From: Anaerococcus jeddahensis
GTDB lineage: Bacteria > Bacillota > Clostridia > Tissierellales > Peptoniphilaceae
Length of the DNA: 64,000 bases
Assembly (NCBI RefSeq): GCF_001182725.1
Contig: NZ_CWHU01000005.1
Span: 992,001 to 1,056,000, forward strand
Direction: 5' to 3'
Position 1 is the stretch's first letter, and each line of letters opens with the position of its first letter. The position numbers were made by a program, and so were the translations under genes. The notes under the pieces were generated by a model. The model was not told the origin of the DNA. It saw nothing but the letters and a program-made list of their open reading frames with translations, and ran no database searches. This document shows positions 20,397 to 28,530 of the stretch, one piece after another.

Positions 20397-20428
20397 AAAA
20401 AAGCGACTGAACTTTGAATTCAATCGCT
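20397..20428 (-). terminator. Hairpin terminator/attenuator before ssb
   Basis: On the minus strand AGCGATTGAA pairs with TTCAGTCGCT (10 bp, one G-U) followed by six T residues. It lies 25 nt after an 8-codon leader ORF and about 35 nt before the ssb start, an arrangement that could serve attenuation. Confidence 0.8.
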
Positions 20429-20452
20429 AAATACCTTATACATTAAATTGTT

Positions 20453-20479
20453 TTAAGTGGGACTTCGTATCCTTACCAT
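20453..20479 (-). CDS. Possible leader peptide MVRIRSPT
   Basis: ATG at 20479 with a perfect AGGAGG site 5 nt upstream starts an 8-codon ORF, MVRIRSPT, ending in TAA. It is flanked on both sides by terminator-like hairpins (20502-20537 and 20397-20428). A strong ribosome binding site on such a tiny ORF suggests a regulatory leader for ssb and the genes after it, but translation is unproven. Confidence 0.45.
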   Translation of the reverse strand: MVRIRSPT

Positions 20480-20501
20480 TTTAACCTCCTAATTTTGAGT
20501 A

Positions 20502-20537
20502 TAAAAAAAGACGATAGAGTTTTTAATTTCTATCGCC
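20502..20537 (-). terminator. Hairpin terminator after the small acidic gene
   Basis: On the minus strand GGCGATAGA pairs with TCTATCGTC (one G-U), followed by seven T residues. It lies 17 nt after the stop of the acidic 91-residue gene. The stem closely matches hairpins at 21889-21921 and 40590-40625. Confidence 0.8.
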
Positions 20538-20553
20538 TATCAACACTTTATTT

Positions 20554-20829
20554 CTAGTCTTCTAAAATCGATACTTCAAGGTCTATCGCTTTAAATGTAA
20601 CAGTTATTCCTACTTCGTCTTTTACTGTTTTTTCAAATAACTCAGCTATATCATATGGGGACATATCGTATATATCTTCATACCATTCATTACTTTCATC
20701 GTACATTGTCTCACATATTGCTTCAATATAATTTTTCTTATCCATATTGAGTTCTGTATCACTTTCTAGAATAAACTGCTCCCCATTTATATTTAATATA
20801 ATTAAAGATGTTTTTCTATTTTCACACAT
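20554..20829 (-). CDS. Small acidic ICE protein of unknown function
   Basis: A 91-residue acidic protein (MCENRKTSLIILNINGEQFI, then many D/E residues and EWYEDIYDMSPYDIAELFEK). I do not recognise a domain. It has a GGAG site upstream, follows the 3' fragment of virD4 by 18 nt, and ends before two terminator hairpins. Position suggests a minor accessory gene of the transfer region. Confidence 0.6.
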   Translation of the reverse strand: MCENRKTSLIILNINGEQFILESDTELNMDKKNYIEAICETMYDESNEWYEDIYDMSPYDIAELFEKTVKDEVGITVTFKAIDLEVSILED

Positions 20830-20847
20830 TTTGCTTTCTCCATAAAC

Positions 20848-21651
20848 TTAAATGTTTAACCTATTTATTTTATAACTTGATTTTAACTTTACCTTATCTC
20901 TATTTGTTAGATACTCTTCTACATCAAACAAGTTTTTCTTATCATAATCTTCCAATAACTTGTAATTCTTGTGCTTTGTAATATCAAATTTATCAGATAA
21001 GAAAGGTCTTACTCCTCTTAGCTGGTATATACACTTACCACCATCCATTACAGTTATTTCATCTTGGCTCATAAGTTCCTTGCCAGTTTTTTGGTAATTT
21101 AAACCAAAAGATTTCTGGTTTGATCTTGTTTCTGATGTGTTATATAGGTCTATGGTTTCTTTTCCTAAGGTTTCTGATAACTCTTTTACTGTTGTTTTTT
21201 CTTTTCCTCCTAGAAAGAGTGTTGAGTCACAGTTACCAACTATTGTATCTGCATGGTCTTTGTAAATTGCTTTTAATTGAGATTGTGCTTGCAGTATTAT
21301 GCTTGCTGATATTTCTCTTGAACGAATTGTCGCAATCAGTTTTTCAAATTTAGGAATCAAACCAATATTTGCAAACTCATCAAGTAGACACCTAACATGA
21401 ACTGGAAGTCTTCCACCATACACATCATCTGCCTTATCACATAGTAGATTAAATAATTGAGAATACATTATTGAAACTACAAAGTTAAAAGTATCGTCAG
21501 TATCTGATATTATTACGAATAAAGCAGTTTTCCTATCTCCAATTTTATCGAGTTCTAATTCATCTTCGCTCATTAGTTCTCTAAGCTCTCTTATATCAAA
21601 GGGTGCAAGTCTTGCTCCACAAGATATTAGAATTGACTTTGCAGTTTTTCC
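20848..21651 (-). pseudogene. virD4: virD4 coupling protein gene, 3' fragment
   Basis: This is the C-terminal 267 codons of the type IV coupling protein. In frame from 21651 it reads GKTAKSILISCGARLAPFDI, then the Walker B region RCLLDEFANIGLIPKF and IIILQAQSQ-like ATPase motifs (SASIILQAQSQLKAIY). It has no start of its own at the break; an internal ATG at 21573 could give a 241-residue product. The N-terminal fragment lies 15 kb away at 36,773-37,768. Joining the two at the shared GGA codon gives a continuous 598-residue VirD4. The nested mobilizable element is the cause of the split. Confidence 0.93.
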
Positions 21652-21653
21652 TG
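21649..21653 (-). repeat. Direct repeat CAGGA at left border of nested element
   Basis: CAGGA (minus strand) at the edge of the virD4 3' fragment; the identical copy is at 36773-36777. The GGA within it is the shared glycine codon of the reconstructed virD4. It is probably the crossover core of the serine recombinase. Confidence 0.8.
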
Positions 21654-21674
21654 TAACAACTTGTCAAGGACTTT

Positions 21675-21860
21675 CTAATCATTTTTATCGACTTTTTGAT
21701 GTTTTTCTCTCTCCATTTCTCTAATCATTATGCGTTTTAATTTGTCTTGCATTGTTTCCGTTGCATTTTCATTAAAGTGAACAACAACCTCATAAGTTGC
21801 CTTTCCAATCTTCTTTATGGTCTTTATTCCTGTATTTTGTTCGTTTTTATTTTCGTGCAT
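21675..21860 (-). CDS. tnpW: Transposon-encoded TnpW-family protein
   Basis: A 61-residue protein, MHENKNEQNTGIKTIKKIGK, then TYEVVVHFNENATETMQDKLKRII-type sequence with a basic C-terminus. It matches the small TnpW family coded at an end of Tn4451/Tn4453-like and related elements; its role is not known. I use the ATG at 21860 because AGGAGG lies 9 nt upstream; the longer frame would need a TTG within a terminator T run. It is the last gene before the element border. Confidence 0.8.
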   Translation of the reverse strand: MHENKNEQNTGIKTIKKIGKATYEVVVHFNENATETMQDKLKRIMIREMEREKHQKVDKND

Positions 21861-21888
21861 ATTAGTTTCCCTCCTGTTAGTTGCAATC

Positions 21889-21921
21889 AAAAAAAGACGA
21901 TAGAGTTTTATTTCTACCGCC
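21889..21921 (-). terminator. Hairpin terminator/attenuator before tnpW
   Basis: On the minus strand GGCGGTAGA pairs with TCTATCGTC, followed by seven T residues. It is nearly the same hairpin as at 20502-20537 in the host ICE. It lies about 25 nt after a five-codon ORF (MVKRY) and upstream of the tnpW ribosome binding site. Confidence 0.75.
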
Positions 21922-21946
21922 TTTCACAAGTCTTGTAGCTATTCAT

Positions 21947-21964
21947 TTAATAACGCTTTACCAT
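21947..21964 (-). CDS. Possible leader peptide MVKRY
   Basis: ATG GTA AAG CGT TAT TAA gives a five-residue peptide directly after the ORF6N gene and before a terminator hairpin and tnpW. No clear Shine-Dalgarno is seen, so translation is doubtful. I list it because a comparable leader-plus-hairpin occurs before ssb. Confidence 0.25.
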   Translation of the reverse strand: MVKRY

Positions 21965-21971
21965 TTACATA

Positions 21972-22961
21972 TTAAATTTTCAAATCCTTATTGTTCAGCA
22001 TTCCGCCAAACATCGTATGATACATATCCTTGGAAGATTCCTCTATCTTTGTAATACTTGATATTTTATTTCCTGCATCTTTTGATGATGCTCCGCAAAG
22101 ATAAAAGGCTTCACTGTCTGTTCCATAGTCAATGGCAATATATCTATCGTGATACTTTTTACCTGCAATTTTCATCTTCAGATTGATATTAGGGTAATCT
22201 TTTCTAAAATCGTTTAGGATATTTTTTGTCAGCATATCCTTGTTTTTCACATTGTCGCTAAAGACTATAATTTCAACATTGTCTTTTGCAGCCCTTAATA
22301 ATTCTAAGGTTTTCAAGCCTATATAGTTGTCTATCACATAAATACTTTTCTTTGCAGACTTATATATTTTGGTATAGGCAACATCAGCTTCAATCTTATC
22401 TCCGTTCATTAAAAGGAAATGCTTGTATGTGTCCGGATCTATAAAATTATCCATAACCTTTTTCAAATCTTCTTTTGTAGCCATTTTTGACTTTATTTCA
22501 GCTATATCCTTTGTGTTTTGATTTGTCTGTACTGCTATTTGTACCAATTCTTTTGAGCTAATAAAATCTTGATTTTCGATTATAAAGTCTTTCATCTGCT
22601 TAAATGTTCTAATTAAGGCTCTACTTTGCCTAATCGCAAGTTCACCTCTTAATACCGTCATAAGCATATAAATACCTTGTTCTGTAAAGGCATTTGGTAA
22701 GTATCTTGAACCGCCCCAACTTGAGGTGAAATTTTTGCACCTCAAGTTTTCAAATTCATTCTCGGTCAGTTGAAACATAAAATCTTCGCCTTCAAACTTC
22801 TCAATATTGTTTTTTACCTGTCTATTAAAGTTTTTTGTTTCATAACCATATATTTCAGCTAAATCTGCATCAAGCATTACTTTTTGCCCACGAATAAGAT
22901 ATATTTTTTCTTGTATAGTTTTATCATCTACAATAACTATCTCTTTATTTTCTTCTGCCAT
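21972..22961 (-). CDS. ORF6N-domain protein with PLD-like C-terminus
   Basis: A 329-residue protein. The N-terminal ORF6N domain (about 10-120) shows IYLIRGQKVMLDADLAEIYG, FTEQGIYMLMTVLRGELAI and SRALIRTFKQMKDFI, a phage-type DNA-binding regulator fold. The C-terminal half (about 185-325) has IEADVAYTKIYKSAKKSIYV and KKYHDRYIAIDYGTDSEAFY, resembling a degenerate phospholipase D-like domain with a single HxxxY-type motif. The ATG at 22961 has GGAGG upstream. Such proteins occur in many mobile elements; whether it regulates transfer or acts in defence is unknown. Confidence 0.85.
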   Translation of the reverse strand: MAEENKEIVIVDDKTIQEKIYLIRGQKVMLDADLAEIYGYETKNFNRQVKNNIEKFEGEDFMFQLTENEFENLRCKNFTSSWGGSRYLPNAFTEQGIYMLMTVLRGELAIRQSRALIRTFKQMKDFIIENQDFISSKELVQIAVQTNQNTKDIAEIKSKMATKEDLKKVMDNFIDPDTYKHFLLMNGDKIEADVAYTKIYKSAKKSIYVIDNYIGLKTLELLRAAKDNVEIIVFSDNVKNKDMLTKNILNDFRKDYPNINLKMKIAGKKYHDRYIAIDYGTDSEAFYLCGASSKDAGNKISSITKIEESSKDMYHTMFGGMLNNKDLKI

Positions 22962-22982
22962 GAAATGCACCTCCAACATTAT

Positions 22983-23306
22983 CTAAATTCTTTTATATTT
23001 TTCTACTCCGCCTTCAGCTTTTCCGATGTGTTCCACATTTTTTACAAGTCTCTTATTTACATTTTCATAAAACCATCTGCCAATCAATGCTGGCGGTGTT
23101 GCGATTAACTCTCTCAAAACAAATTCTTTGCCCTTCGGTAAAGAGCTAATTTTGTTTAATAAGGTAGTATATAGGTCAGCATAGCTTGTATTTTCTTGTA
23201 AACTGCTACACTTACAATATTCAGTAACGCTTGGGAAACCTCCCTCTATTGCTTTTTTAGTTAAAATTTCAAGTTCTTCATCGGTTACAGTAAATTGAAT
23301 TCGCAT
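22983..23306 (-). CDS. DUF1413-like small protein
   Basis: A 107-residue protein. The N-terminus MRIQFTVTDEELEILTKKAI resembles a ribbon-helix-helix or mobilization-accessory start. The C-terminal part LPKGKEFVLRELIATPPALI, then GRWFYENV, matches the DUF1413 pattern. AAGGAGAGG lies upstream of the ATG. Located after the replisome-organizer gene and before ORF6N, it may be a DNA-binding accessory protein of mobilization; that is inference. Confidence 0.6.
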   Translation of the reverse strand: MRIQFTVTDEELEILTKKAIEGGFPSVTEYCKCSSLQENTSYADLYTTLLNKISSLPKGKEFVLRELIATPPALIGRWFYENVNKRLVKNVEHIGKAEGGVEKYKRI

Positions 23307-23479
23307 TTATATATCCTCTCCTTATAACTGAGTTTATTACCATATCATTATCATTTTATCATAAATACGATATTTTTTCCATACTGCAATTTTAAGCCCT
23401 ATTTTACACTTAGCTATAGTCTGATACCTATTTTATTATTAACGCTCTAAAAACACCTTTCCACCGTCTTATACGAGGT

Positions 23480-24232
23480 CTACAAGTGTTCCCCCTTGTC
23501 ATAATCTTCAAAGGTATATACTTTTGATTTATGGCTTTCTTTTAATTTCCCTTTATCTTGCTCATACCAATGAACTAAGGTCGCATAATGGTCTTTATAG
23601 TTTCTTCCTGTGCTTTGCATATAGGTTGACAGCTTCTCTATCATTTCTTCCCTATGACCTTGCATTTTATCCTTTAACTTCCCATATTCTTCATCGGTTA
23701 AGGAAACATTTTTATATTCTCCATAAAGGTTGGGGGATATTTTTTCTATCTCCCCCTCTTTTTCTAACTCTATATCTATCTCTTTATCTATCTCTATATC
23801 TCCGTTGCAGTTTTGTTGCAAAAGGTTACAAGATGTTGCACCAGTGTTGCATTGCAACGCTTTTTGTCCTCTCGATTTTCTTGAACGCCTTGTAGAAGCT
23901 GTTTCTGAACCTATAAGACTTGGGATTTCTGTTAAAAAATACTCGTCATTTTCTGTGATTATCTCCATCAAGCCTTGTGCTACAATATAATTTACTGTAA
24001 CCATTACATCATCTTCCGTTTCATCAATCGTTAAGGCAAGCTCTTTGATAAAGTCTGTTTCTACTCCATCATAATACAGCTTCCCACTATCTTTTAAGCT
24101 AAGTAAAAGCAATTTAAGATAAATGATTGTATAGGTATCTCCTCCTGATATTTTTCTTAGCCTTTTGATTCTCTTATCTGTAAAAAAATCTTCTTTCAAT
24201 TTTAACCAATAGTATCTTCTGTTGTCTGCCAT
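23480..24232 (-). CDS. Phage-type replisome organizer protein
   Basis: A 250-residue protein. The N-terminal domain (about 5-115) begins RYYWLKLKEDFFTDKRIKRL, typical of phage replisome-organizer proteins with winged-helix DNA binding. A linker with poly-acidic and IEKE repeats follows. The C-terminal part (about 170-235) reads YKNVSLTDEEYGKLKDKM then LSTYMQSTGRNYKDHYATL, closely matching the C-terminus of the ICE's own RepA (39794-40567). It probably starts replication of the excised element. It overlaps its neighbour: the mobA stop is 3 nt away. Confidence 0.82.
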   Translation of the reverse strand: MADNRRYYWLKLKEDFFTDKRIKRLRKISGGDTYTIIYLKLLLLSLKDSGKLYYDGVETDFIKELALTIDETEDDVMVTVNYIVAQGLMEIITENDEYFLTEIPSLIGSETASTRRSRKSRGQKALQCNTGATSCNLLQQNCNGDIEIDKEIDIELEKEGEIEKISPNLYGEYKNVSLTDEEYGKLKDKMQGHREEMIEKLSTYMQSTGRNYKDHYATLVHWYEQDKGKLKESHKSKVYTFEDYDKGEHL

Positions 24233-24234
24233 TT

Positions 24235-25893
24235 TTATCTTTCCTCCCCTTTATTTTTATAATTTTCTTTAGCCTTTTCTTTTGCTTTTTGTTTGTACTG
24301 ACCCTTTCTTTCCTCTTGCTCTTGAAATTTTTTCAGTTGTGCAATTACACTTGGTTTATCTCCCCTCTTAATTGCCTTGTCTATCTCTATAGATAAATCT
24401 ATTCCATACTCGTCACCCACAATCTTTACTGCATATTTGATATGATCTATCTGCTTAAATTCGTCTTGAACTTTAGCTTTATCTTCAGTTAAGTCTTGTA
24501 TCTCTTTTTCAAGGCTTGATATTTCTTTCTGCCAATCACTCGACTTTATAGCTGATGTTCCAGTAAATTTTTCTATAGTCTTTCTTGCTTTTTTGTAGTT
24601 TTCAATTTCATCTTTATGTGAATTGTTAAATTTATCTTTAAGAAAAGTTTTATCTTTATATTCCTGATATACCGCCTTATTTTCTTTGATGATGTCTGCA
24701 CAAATAAAGCAACGATTTAACTCCTTTATTCTTTGGGTTTTGCTTTGAATATCTTCACTTATCTTTTTACTTTGCTTTGCCAGTTCAAAAACTTTTTCTT
24801 GTAGGTCTGCTATGGTTTGAAGATGATTATCTTTTAGATAGTAGATTGCTTTTACAAATCTCTTTAGGTCTGCATTTCCCTTTTTTATCTGTCCATAGTA
24901 GGATAGATTTTTTGTTTTTTCTCCCTGTATTTCGTTGTAGATAGAAATATATTCATAAAGGTTAAAGAGTTCTGCTTTGTTCTCCAGTTCATCTTTCTTG
25001 GTCTGTTTATACCCATCGTATTTTGCTTGCAGATTTCCAAGTAAAGAGTCTATCCAAGAAGTGATTTCTTTTATCTTGTTCTTGATAGCTTTTACTAAAG
25101 AGTTATGTTTTTTTATTTCTCTGTTGATGTTTCCTTTGTCGGTTTCGATTCCTTTTTTCTCTAAGGCACTGGCACTTGCTCCCATGTGAATGGTTGGGAT
25201 TTCTTCTATCCCTTGCCTTTTGTAGGAACGATGATCCACTCTCTTTTCTTGATGATTTTTTTCTAAATACTGATTACAAAGTCTTGCAAAATTCTCTCTC
25301 CATTTCTCTGCGTTTCCTTTATTGTTCCAGTCTGTCAGCTCTACTTTTCTTGTTTTGTAGTTCCCGCTTTTTAGTTTTATCTTTTCTCCATTTTCATCAA
25401 TTACATATTCTTTTTTGCTTTTTGCCTGCCACTCTCCTTTTTCATTGATTGGTCTGAGGGTAGTCATAATATGTGCATGGATATTATTATTTTCTTCATC
25501 ACTTTCATCATGGATTGCAAGGTCTGCTATCATTCCTTTTGATACAAAATTTTCTTGTATGAAGTCGGTAATGAGTTTCTTATTTTCTTCAAAGGATAAT
25601 TCTTTTGGTAAGGCGATAATGAAGTTTCTTGCAAGCTGTGCGTTACTTGCTTTCTCATTTAGTTCAACGCTATTCCATAAAGTAGTTCTATCTTTTAATG
25701 CTATGGGAACATTCTCCGGCAAGAAGATTTCTGAATGTAAAAGTCCTTTTTTATTATGATAGTCATGAACTTCTCCATCCCATTCATTTTTGATTTTCTC
25801 ACAAGAGATATATGCTGCACTTGCAACTGCCGATTTACTTTTTCCTCTGCTTATCATGGAAATATTAAAGTGAAATGTTTCTGCCATCTTCAT
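24235..25893 (-). CDS. mobA: MobA/MobL relaxase (MobQ type)
   Basis: A 552-residue relaxase of the MobA/MobL family. The N-terminal domain begins AETFHFNISMISRGKSKSAV and AAYISCEKI, carries LARNFIIALPKEL, and has the metal-binding histidines in NNIHAHIMTTLRP near residue 155. The C-terminal half is a long coiled coil without a recognisable primase. It should nick oriT, found just upstream at about 26,040. The first ATG (25893) and the ATG two codons later are both near AAAGGAG. Transfer would need a channel and coupling protein from another element. Confidence 0.92.
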   Translation of the reverse strand: MKMAETFHFNISMISRGKSKSAVASAAYISCEKIKNEWDGEVHDYHNKKGLLHSEIFLPENVPIALKDRTTLWNSVELNEKASNAQLARNFIIALPKELSFEENKKLITDFIQENFVSKGMIADLAIHDESDEENNNIHAHIMTTLRPINEKGEWQAKSKKEYVIDENGEKIKLKSGNYKTRKVELTDWNNKGNAEKWRENFARLCNQYLEKNHQEKRVDHRSYKRQGIEEIPTIHMGASASALEKKGIETDKGNINREIKKHNSLVKAIKNKIKEITSWIDSLLGNLQAKYDGYKQTKKDELENKAELFNLYEYISIYNEIQGEKTKNLSYYGQIKKGNADLKRFVKAIYYLKDNHLQTIADLQEKVFELAKQSKKISEDIQSKTQRIKELNRCFICADIIKENKAVYQEYKDKTFLKDKFNNSHKDEIENYKKARKTIEKFTGTSAIKSSDWQKEISSLEKEIQDLTEDKAKVQDEFKQIDHIKYAVKIVGDEYGIDLSIEIDKAIKRGDKPSVIAQLKKFQEQEERKGQYKQKAKEKAKENYKNKGEER

Positions 25894-26035
25894 AAGCTCC
25901 TTTCATTTTTTATTTGTTTTTAGGTAAAGGAAAAAAGCAGACAGGCTATTTTTTGTATCTTTTCCTATCTGCTTTATCCGTATATTTTTATTAAGTTTTG
26001 GATTTTTTAATACTTGCTAAAATCCCTTAGTTTTT

Positions 26036-26067
26036 CTAAGGGCGCAATTATACACCCTAAAGGGTGT
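26036..26067 (-). other. oriT: Candidate oriT of the nested element, MobQ nic region
   Basis: The minus strand reads TAATTGCGCCCTTAG (26050-26036), matching the RSF1010/pIP501-like nic consensus TGCGCCC followed by T; the nick is expected between 26040 and 26039. The inverted repeat ACACCCT-TT-AGGGTGT (26052-26067) lies immediately upstream, as relaxases of this family require. Further small palindromes (CCCTGCAAGGG and CTTAG/CTAAG) surround it. The site lies about 145 nt upstream of the MobA/MobL relaxase gene in the only non-coding gap of the mobilization module. Confidence 0.8.
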
Positions 26068-26134
26068 TTTGCGTTCTGCGAAGCTTTTTGCCCTTGCAGG
26101 GAGCTTCTGAAAAAACTAAGTTTTTTTATTCTGT

Positions 26135-26464
26135 TCACTCAATATCTGTTTCATCTTCCATATCTTTTCCATTTATCATTTCTTCATAGGCTTGTCTGTA
26201 TTCTTCTGTATCAGTAGCAACTTTAAGTAGTTCTTCTATCTCCTCATTGGCAAACATAAGGGAATTTTCAATTACTCTTTCTACTATCAAGCCTCTTTGT
26301 ATGAGCCTGTGATTTCTTCTTTTTCGTTCCTTTTCATTTGCCAGTTTTTCTAATTTTTTGCCTTGATTTTGTAATTGTTTCAGCTTTACATCGCACTTTT
26401 CTCTTTCTTCCTGAAGTTCAGAAATTTGTTCCTGTACTTCCTGTAATGTTTTTTCTTTCTTCAT
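26135..26464 (-). CDS. DUF3847-family protein
   Basis: A 110-residue basic coiled-coil protein (MKKEKTLQEVQEQISELQEE, then KKLEKLANEKERKRRNHRLI and RGLIVERVI), matching DUF3847 proteins found next to MobA/MobL genes. It is probably an accessory of the relaxosome, like MobC-type proteins. I use the ATG at 26464, which has GGAGG 8 nt upstream, in preference to the ATG 66 nt earlier. It lies between the sigma-like gene and oriT. Confidence 0.8.
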   Translation of the reverse strand: MKKEKTLQEVQEQISELQEEREKCDVKLKQLQNQGKKLEKLANEKERKRRNHRLIQRGLIVERVIENSLMFANEEIEELLKVATDTEEYRQAYEEMINGKDMEDETDIE

Positions 26465-26547
26465 TTTTAATTCCTCCGTTTTGGTATCTGCTTGTTTCCA
26501 TAAAGAAAGGTTAAGCACCTTTTTTGACACTTAACCTTTCCAAGTTT

Positions 26548-26964
26548 TTAGATTTTATCTTCTAAAATCTTTCTCAGTTTTTCTAAAATCCTATCCCTCC
26601 TCCCACTGATTGCTTGATGTGTAACTTTCTCTCTTCTGCTGATTGACCTTAGACTTTCTTCTTTGTAGAAGATGGCTTCCATTAGTTCTCGTTCTTCTTT
26701 TGTAAGAGTATTTAATGCTTTATGAAGTTCTTCAATTCGCATTTTTACTTCTACAATTTTTTCTAAGTCTATCTTTTCATCTATGATGTTATCTACAAAG
26801 TGTCCATCATGATCCAGTGCCGAAAATGGTATTACATTATGCTTCCAATCTTTTCTTTGGAGATACTTTTCATGCTCTGTTATCTTCCAATAGGCTTTGT
26901 AGACTTCTTCACTTACAGGTACGGCTTTGCCTTTTACATAAAGGTAATATTCTTTCTTTGCCAC
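26548..26964 (-). CDS. Sigma-70-like / region-4 helix-turn-helix protein
   Basis: A 138-residue protein of the sigma-factor-like family common in Tn916- and Tn4451-type elements. The C-terminal part LNTLTKEERELMEAIFYKEE, SLRSISRREKVTHQAISGRR and DRILEKLRKIL forms a region-4 helix-turn-helix. Region 2 is not evident. The start is GTG at 26964 with GGAGG 8 nt upstream. It may activate the mobilization genes DUF3847-mobA downstream. Two terminator-like hairpins separate it from the ECF operon. Confidence 0.78.
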   Translation of the reverse strand: MAKKEYYLYVKGKAVPVSEEVYKAYWKITEHEKYLQRKDWKHNVIPFSALDHDGHFVDNIIDEKIDLEKIVEVKMRIEELHKALNTLTKEERELMEAIFYKEESLRSISRREKVTHQAISGRRDRILEKLRKILEDKI

Positions 26965-27008
26965 TTAGTCATCCTCCTTTTTAAGTTCTCTGTTTTGGTT
27001 TTGAGAAT

Positions 27009-27048
27009 AAAAAAGGAGGACTTCTACACTTTGGCGTAAAAAGTCCTC
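27009..27048 (-). terminator. Hairpin terminator upstream of sigma-like gene
   Basis: On the minus strand GAGGACTT pairs with AAGTCCTC (8 bp), followed by C and six T residues. It is the second of two terminator-like structures between the ECF S-subunit gene and the sigma-like gene, and could regulate the latter. Confidence 0.75.
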
Positions 27049-27135
27049 TCGGCTTAAAAACTAATGTTTTATATAATTTTCTATTTGGTCGTTTCTGGTA
27101 AAGTATTATTGCTATGTGTAAGCAATTCCAAGAAT

Positions 27136-27196
27136 AAAAAAGGATAATTATATCGTTCTGTGAAAACCGAAACTATAAGTTTTGACATAATTATCC
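27136..27196 (-). terminator. Terminator of the ECF/ABC operon
   Basis: On the minus strand GGATAATTAT pairs perfectly with ATAATTATCC (10 bp, loop of 35 nt), followed by six T residues. It lies 34 nt after the ECF S-subunit stop and closes the transporter operon. A 35-codon ORF with a good GGAGG site starts inside the stem, so a leader function is also conceivable. Confidence 0.75.
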
Positions 27197-27229
27197 CTCC
27201 ATTATTTTCCCTCCTAAGTAAATTTATTA

Positions 27230-27814
27230 TTAAATCACTCCTGCTTTTTCAAAATGCTTTTTGAGTATCTTTGTTGCAACGAATGCTCCTATGCAAGCAA
27301 GAACAAATGTTATCAAGGCAAAGCCTACTGCCCATGAAACTTTGAAATAAGATAATGCTTCATTTATTTGTGCTTCACTCATTTTCCATTTTGATGCTCT
27401 TTCCACAAAAGAAGCTGTTCCGAATAAAATCACAGGAATTACTGTCCCTAAAAAATCCGCTAATGCAAATATCCCATATCCAATAATCATTCGTCCCTTG
27501 CTCTCATAATTTCCTATAATCAAATCACATATAATTCCACCGATTACAGCAAAGACTGCATGAGGCAAATGTCCTCCTGACAATGCAATTAAACCAAGAA
27601 GCGTTCCTGATATTGTAAATACGCCCTTCTTTTTAACTTTCAAAGCCATAAGGATATAAACGGTAGCAGCTACCATAAAGCTAACTCCTGAAGCAATAAA
27701 TCCTCCAATCACTGTTGTTGCCATAGCAAATGCAACCGCCATGTATATGACAATTCCAATTGCATTAAAGATTCCGATTGTAATAAAATCACGACCATTT
27801 AATTTGTTTTTCAT
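27230..27814 (-). CDS. ECF transporter S component, MptD-like
   Basis: A 194-residue membrane protein with about five to six helices: MKNKLNGRDFITIGIFNAIG, then AMATTVIGGFIASGVSFMVA, LSGGHLPHAVFAVIGGIICD. The pattern matches the MptD-type substrate-binding (S) subunits of energy-coupling-factor importers. It sits directly after the T component (10 nt gap) and the fused ATPase, giving a complete ECF importer. The substrate is not readable from sequence; similar sets lie in siderophore loci. AGGAGG precedes the ATG. Confidence 0.82.
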   Translation of the reverse strand: MKNKLNGRDFITIGIFNAIGIVIYMAVAFAMATTVIGGFIASGVSFMVAATVYILMALKVKKKGVFTISGTLLGLIALSGGHLPHAVFAVIGGIICDLIIGNYESKGRMIIGYGIFALADFLGTVIPVILFGTASFVERASKWKMSEAQINEALSYFKVSWAVGFALITFVLACIGAFVATKILKKHFEKAGVI

Positions 27815-27824
27815 AAAAGTCCTC

Positions 27825-28526
27825 CTAATAAATTTTCTGTATTACTATCACAAGAGCAATCATCAAAGCTCCTAATAGTCCAATCAACAAATCCGTTGTT
27901 CTAAACCTCAATTTTGTTAATGTAACCCTGTTCTCATCACTATCAAGTCCTCTAATGAGTGCTGAAGCTGACAGTTCATCTGAAATCTTAATCATTCTCA
28001 TTAAAAGCGGAACAAGCGTATATTCAATATATTTAATTGGATGTAGCAAGGGGAAAAATCTACTTGTTACGATTCCTCGAATCTTCATATTCTCTTTTAA
28101 TGCCTTGAGTTCTATTTTTATAGTTGGTACAAACCTAAGCAAAACACTAAAAGGTATACCAATGCTTCTTGGTACTTTCATTCTATTTAATGCTTCAAGC
28201 ATTTCACTTACACTTGTAGTCTTTGTTATATATCCACCAAACATAGCAATTAAGGTCATCCTTGATGCAAAGTAAATAAACATATATATTGCAAATACGA
28301 TACTTGCTTCACAAAACTTTCCAAGCCATAACTCTATGCAGTATAAAATCACAAAAAACAAAATAAAGCGTAATGCTCTTTTCCACATACTGCTGTATAC
28401 ATACAGAAAAAAGGCAAAGAGAATCAGTCCGAAAAGTAGAATTGTATCGCTTATAAAAAAGCTCGTAAATCCAACAATTGGAAGTAGAGTAAGTTTTATT
28501 CTCGGATCGACTGTTTTTCTATCCAT
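27825..28526 (-). CDS. ECF transporter T component (EcfT-like)
   Basis: A 233-residue membrane protein. It starts MDRKTVDPRIKLTLLPIVGF and has several helices plus the coupling segments LKENMKIRGI and SASALIRGLD, the XRG motifs that dock on the ATPase subunits. It links the S subunit to the ATPase in the importer. The ATG at 28526 is chosen because GGAGG lies upstream; a TTG one codon earlier is less likely. The ATPase gene stop lies 5 nt upstream. Confidence 0.85.
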   Translation of the reverse strand: MDRKTVDPRIKLTLLPIVGFTSFFISDTILLFGLILFAFFLYVYSSMWKRALRFILFFVILYCIELWLGKFCEASIVFAIYMFIYFASRMTLIAMFGGYITKTTSVSEMLEALNRMKVPRSIGIPFSVLLRFVPTIKIELKALKENMKIRGIVTSRFFPLLHPIKYIEYTLVPLLMRMIKISDELSASALIRGLDSDENRVTLTKLRFRTTDLLIGLLGALMIALVIVIQKIY

Positions 28527-28530
28527 CAAG

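Noticed and set aside
20397..21921. Repeated hairpins as a CRISPR array
   Set aside because: The copies are palindromic, unevenly spaced, differ in sequence and each has a T run; no spacers of regular size are present.
22041..22400. C-terminal half of the ORF6N protein as a functional phospholipase D
   Set aside because: Only one degenerate HKD-like motif (KKYHDRYIAID) is visible, so catalytic activity is not claimed.
26966..27055. Start-less 30-codon frame (SREDFLRQSVEVLL...) before the sigma-like gene
   Set aside because: It looks protein-like but has no start codon after the preceding stop, and it overlaps a terminator stem; it may be a remnant, so it is not annotated as a gene.
27070..27180. 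35-codon ORF MSKLIVSVFTERYN... with GGAGG upstream
   Set aside because: Its start lies within the 10-bp terminator stem; no domain is recognised, and the terminator explanation is stronger.
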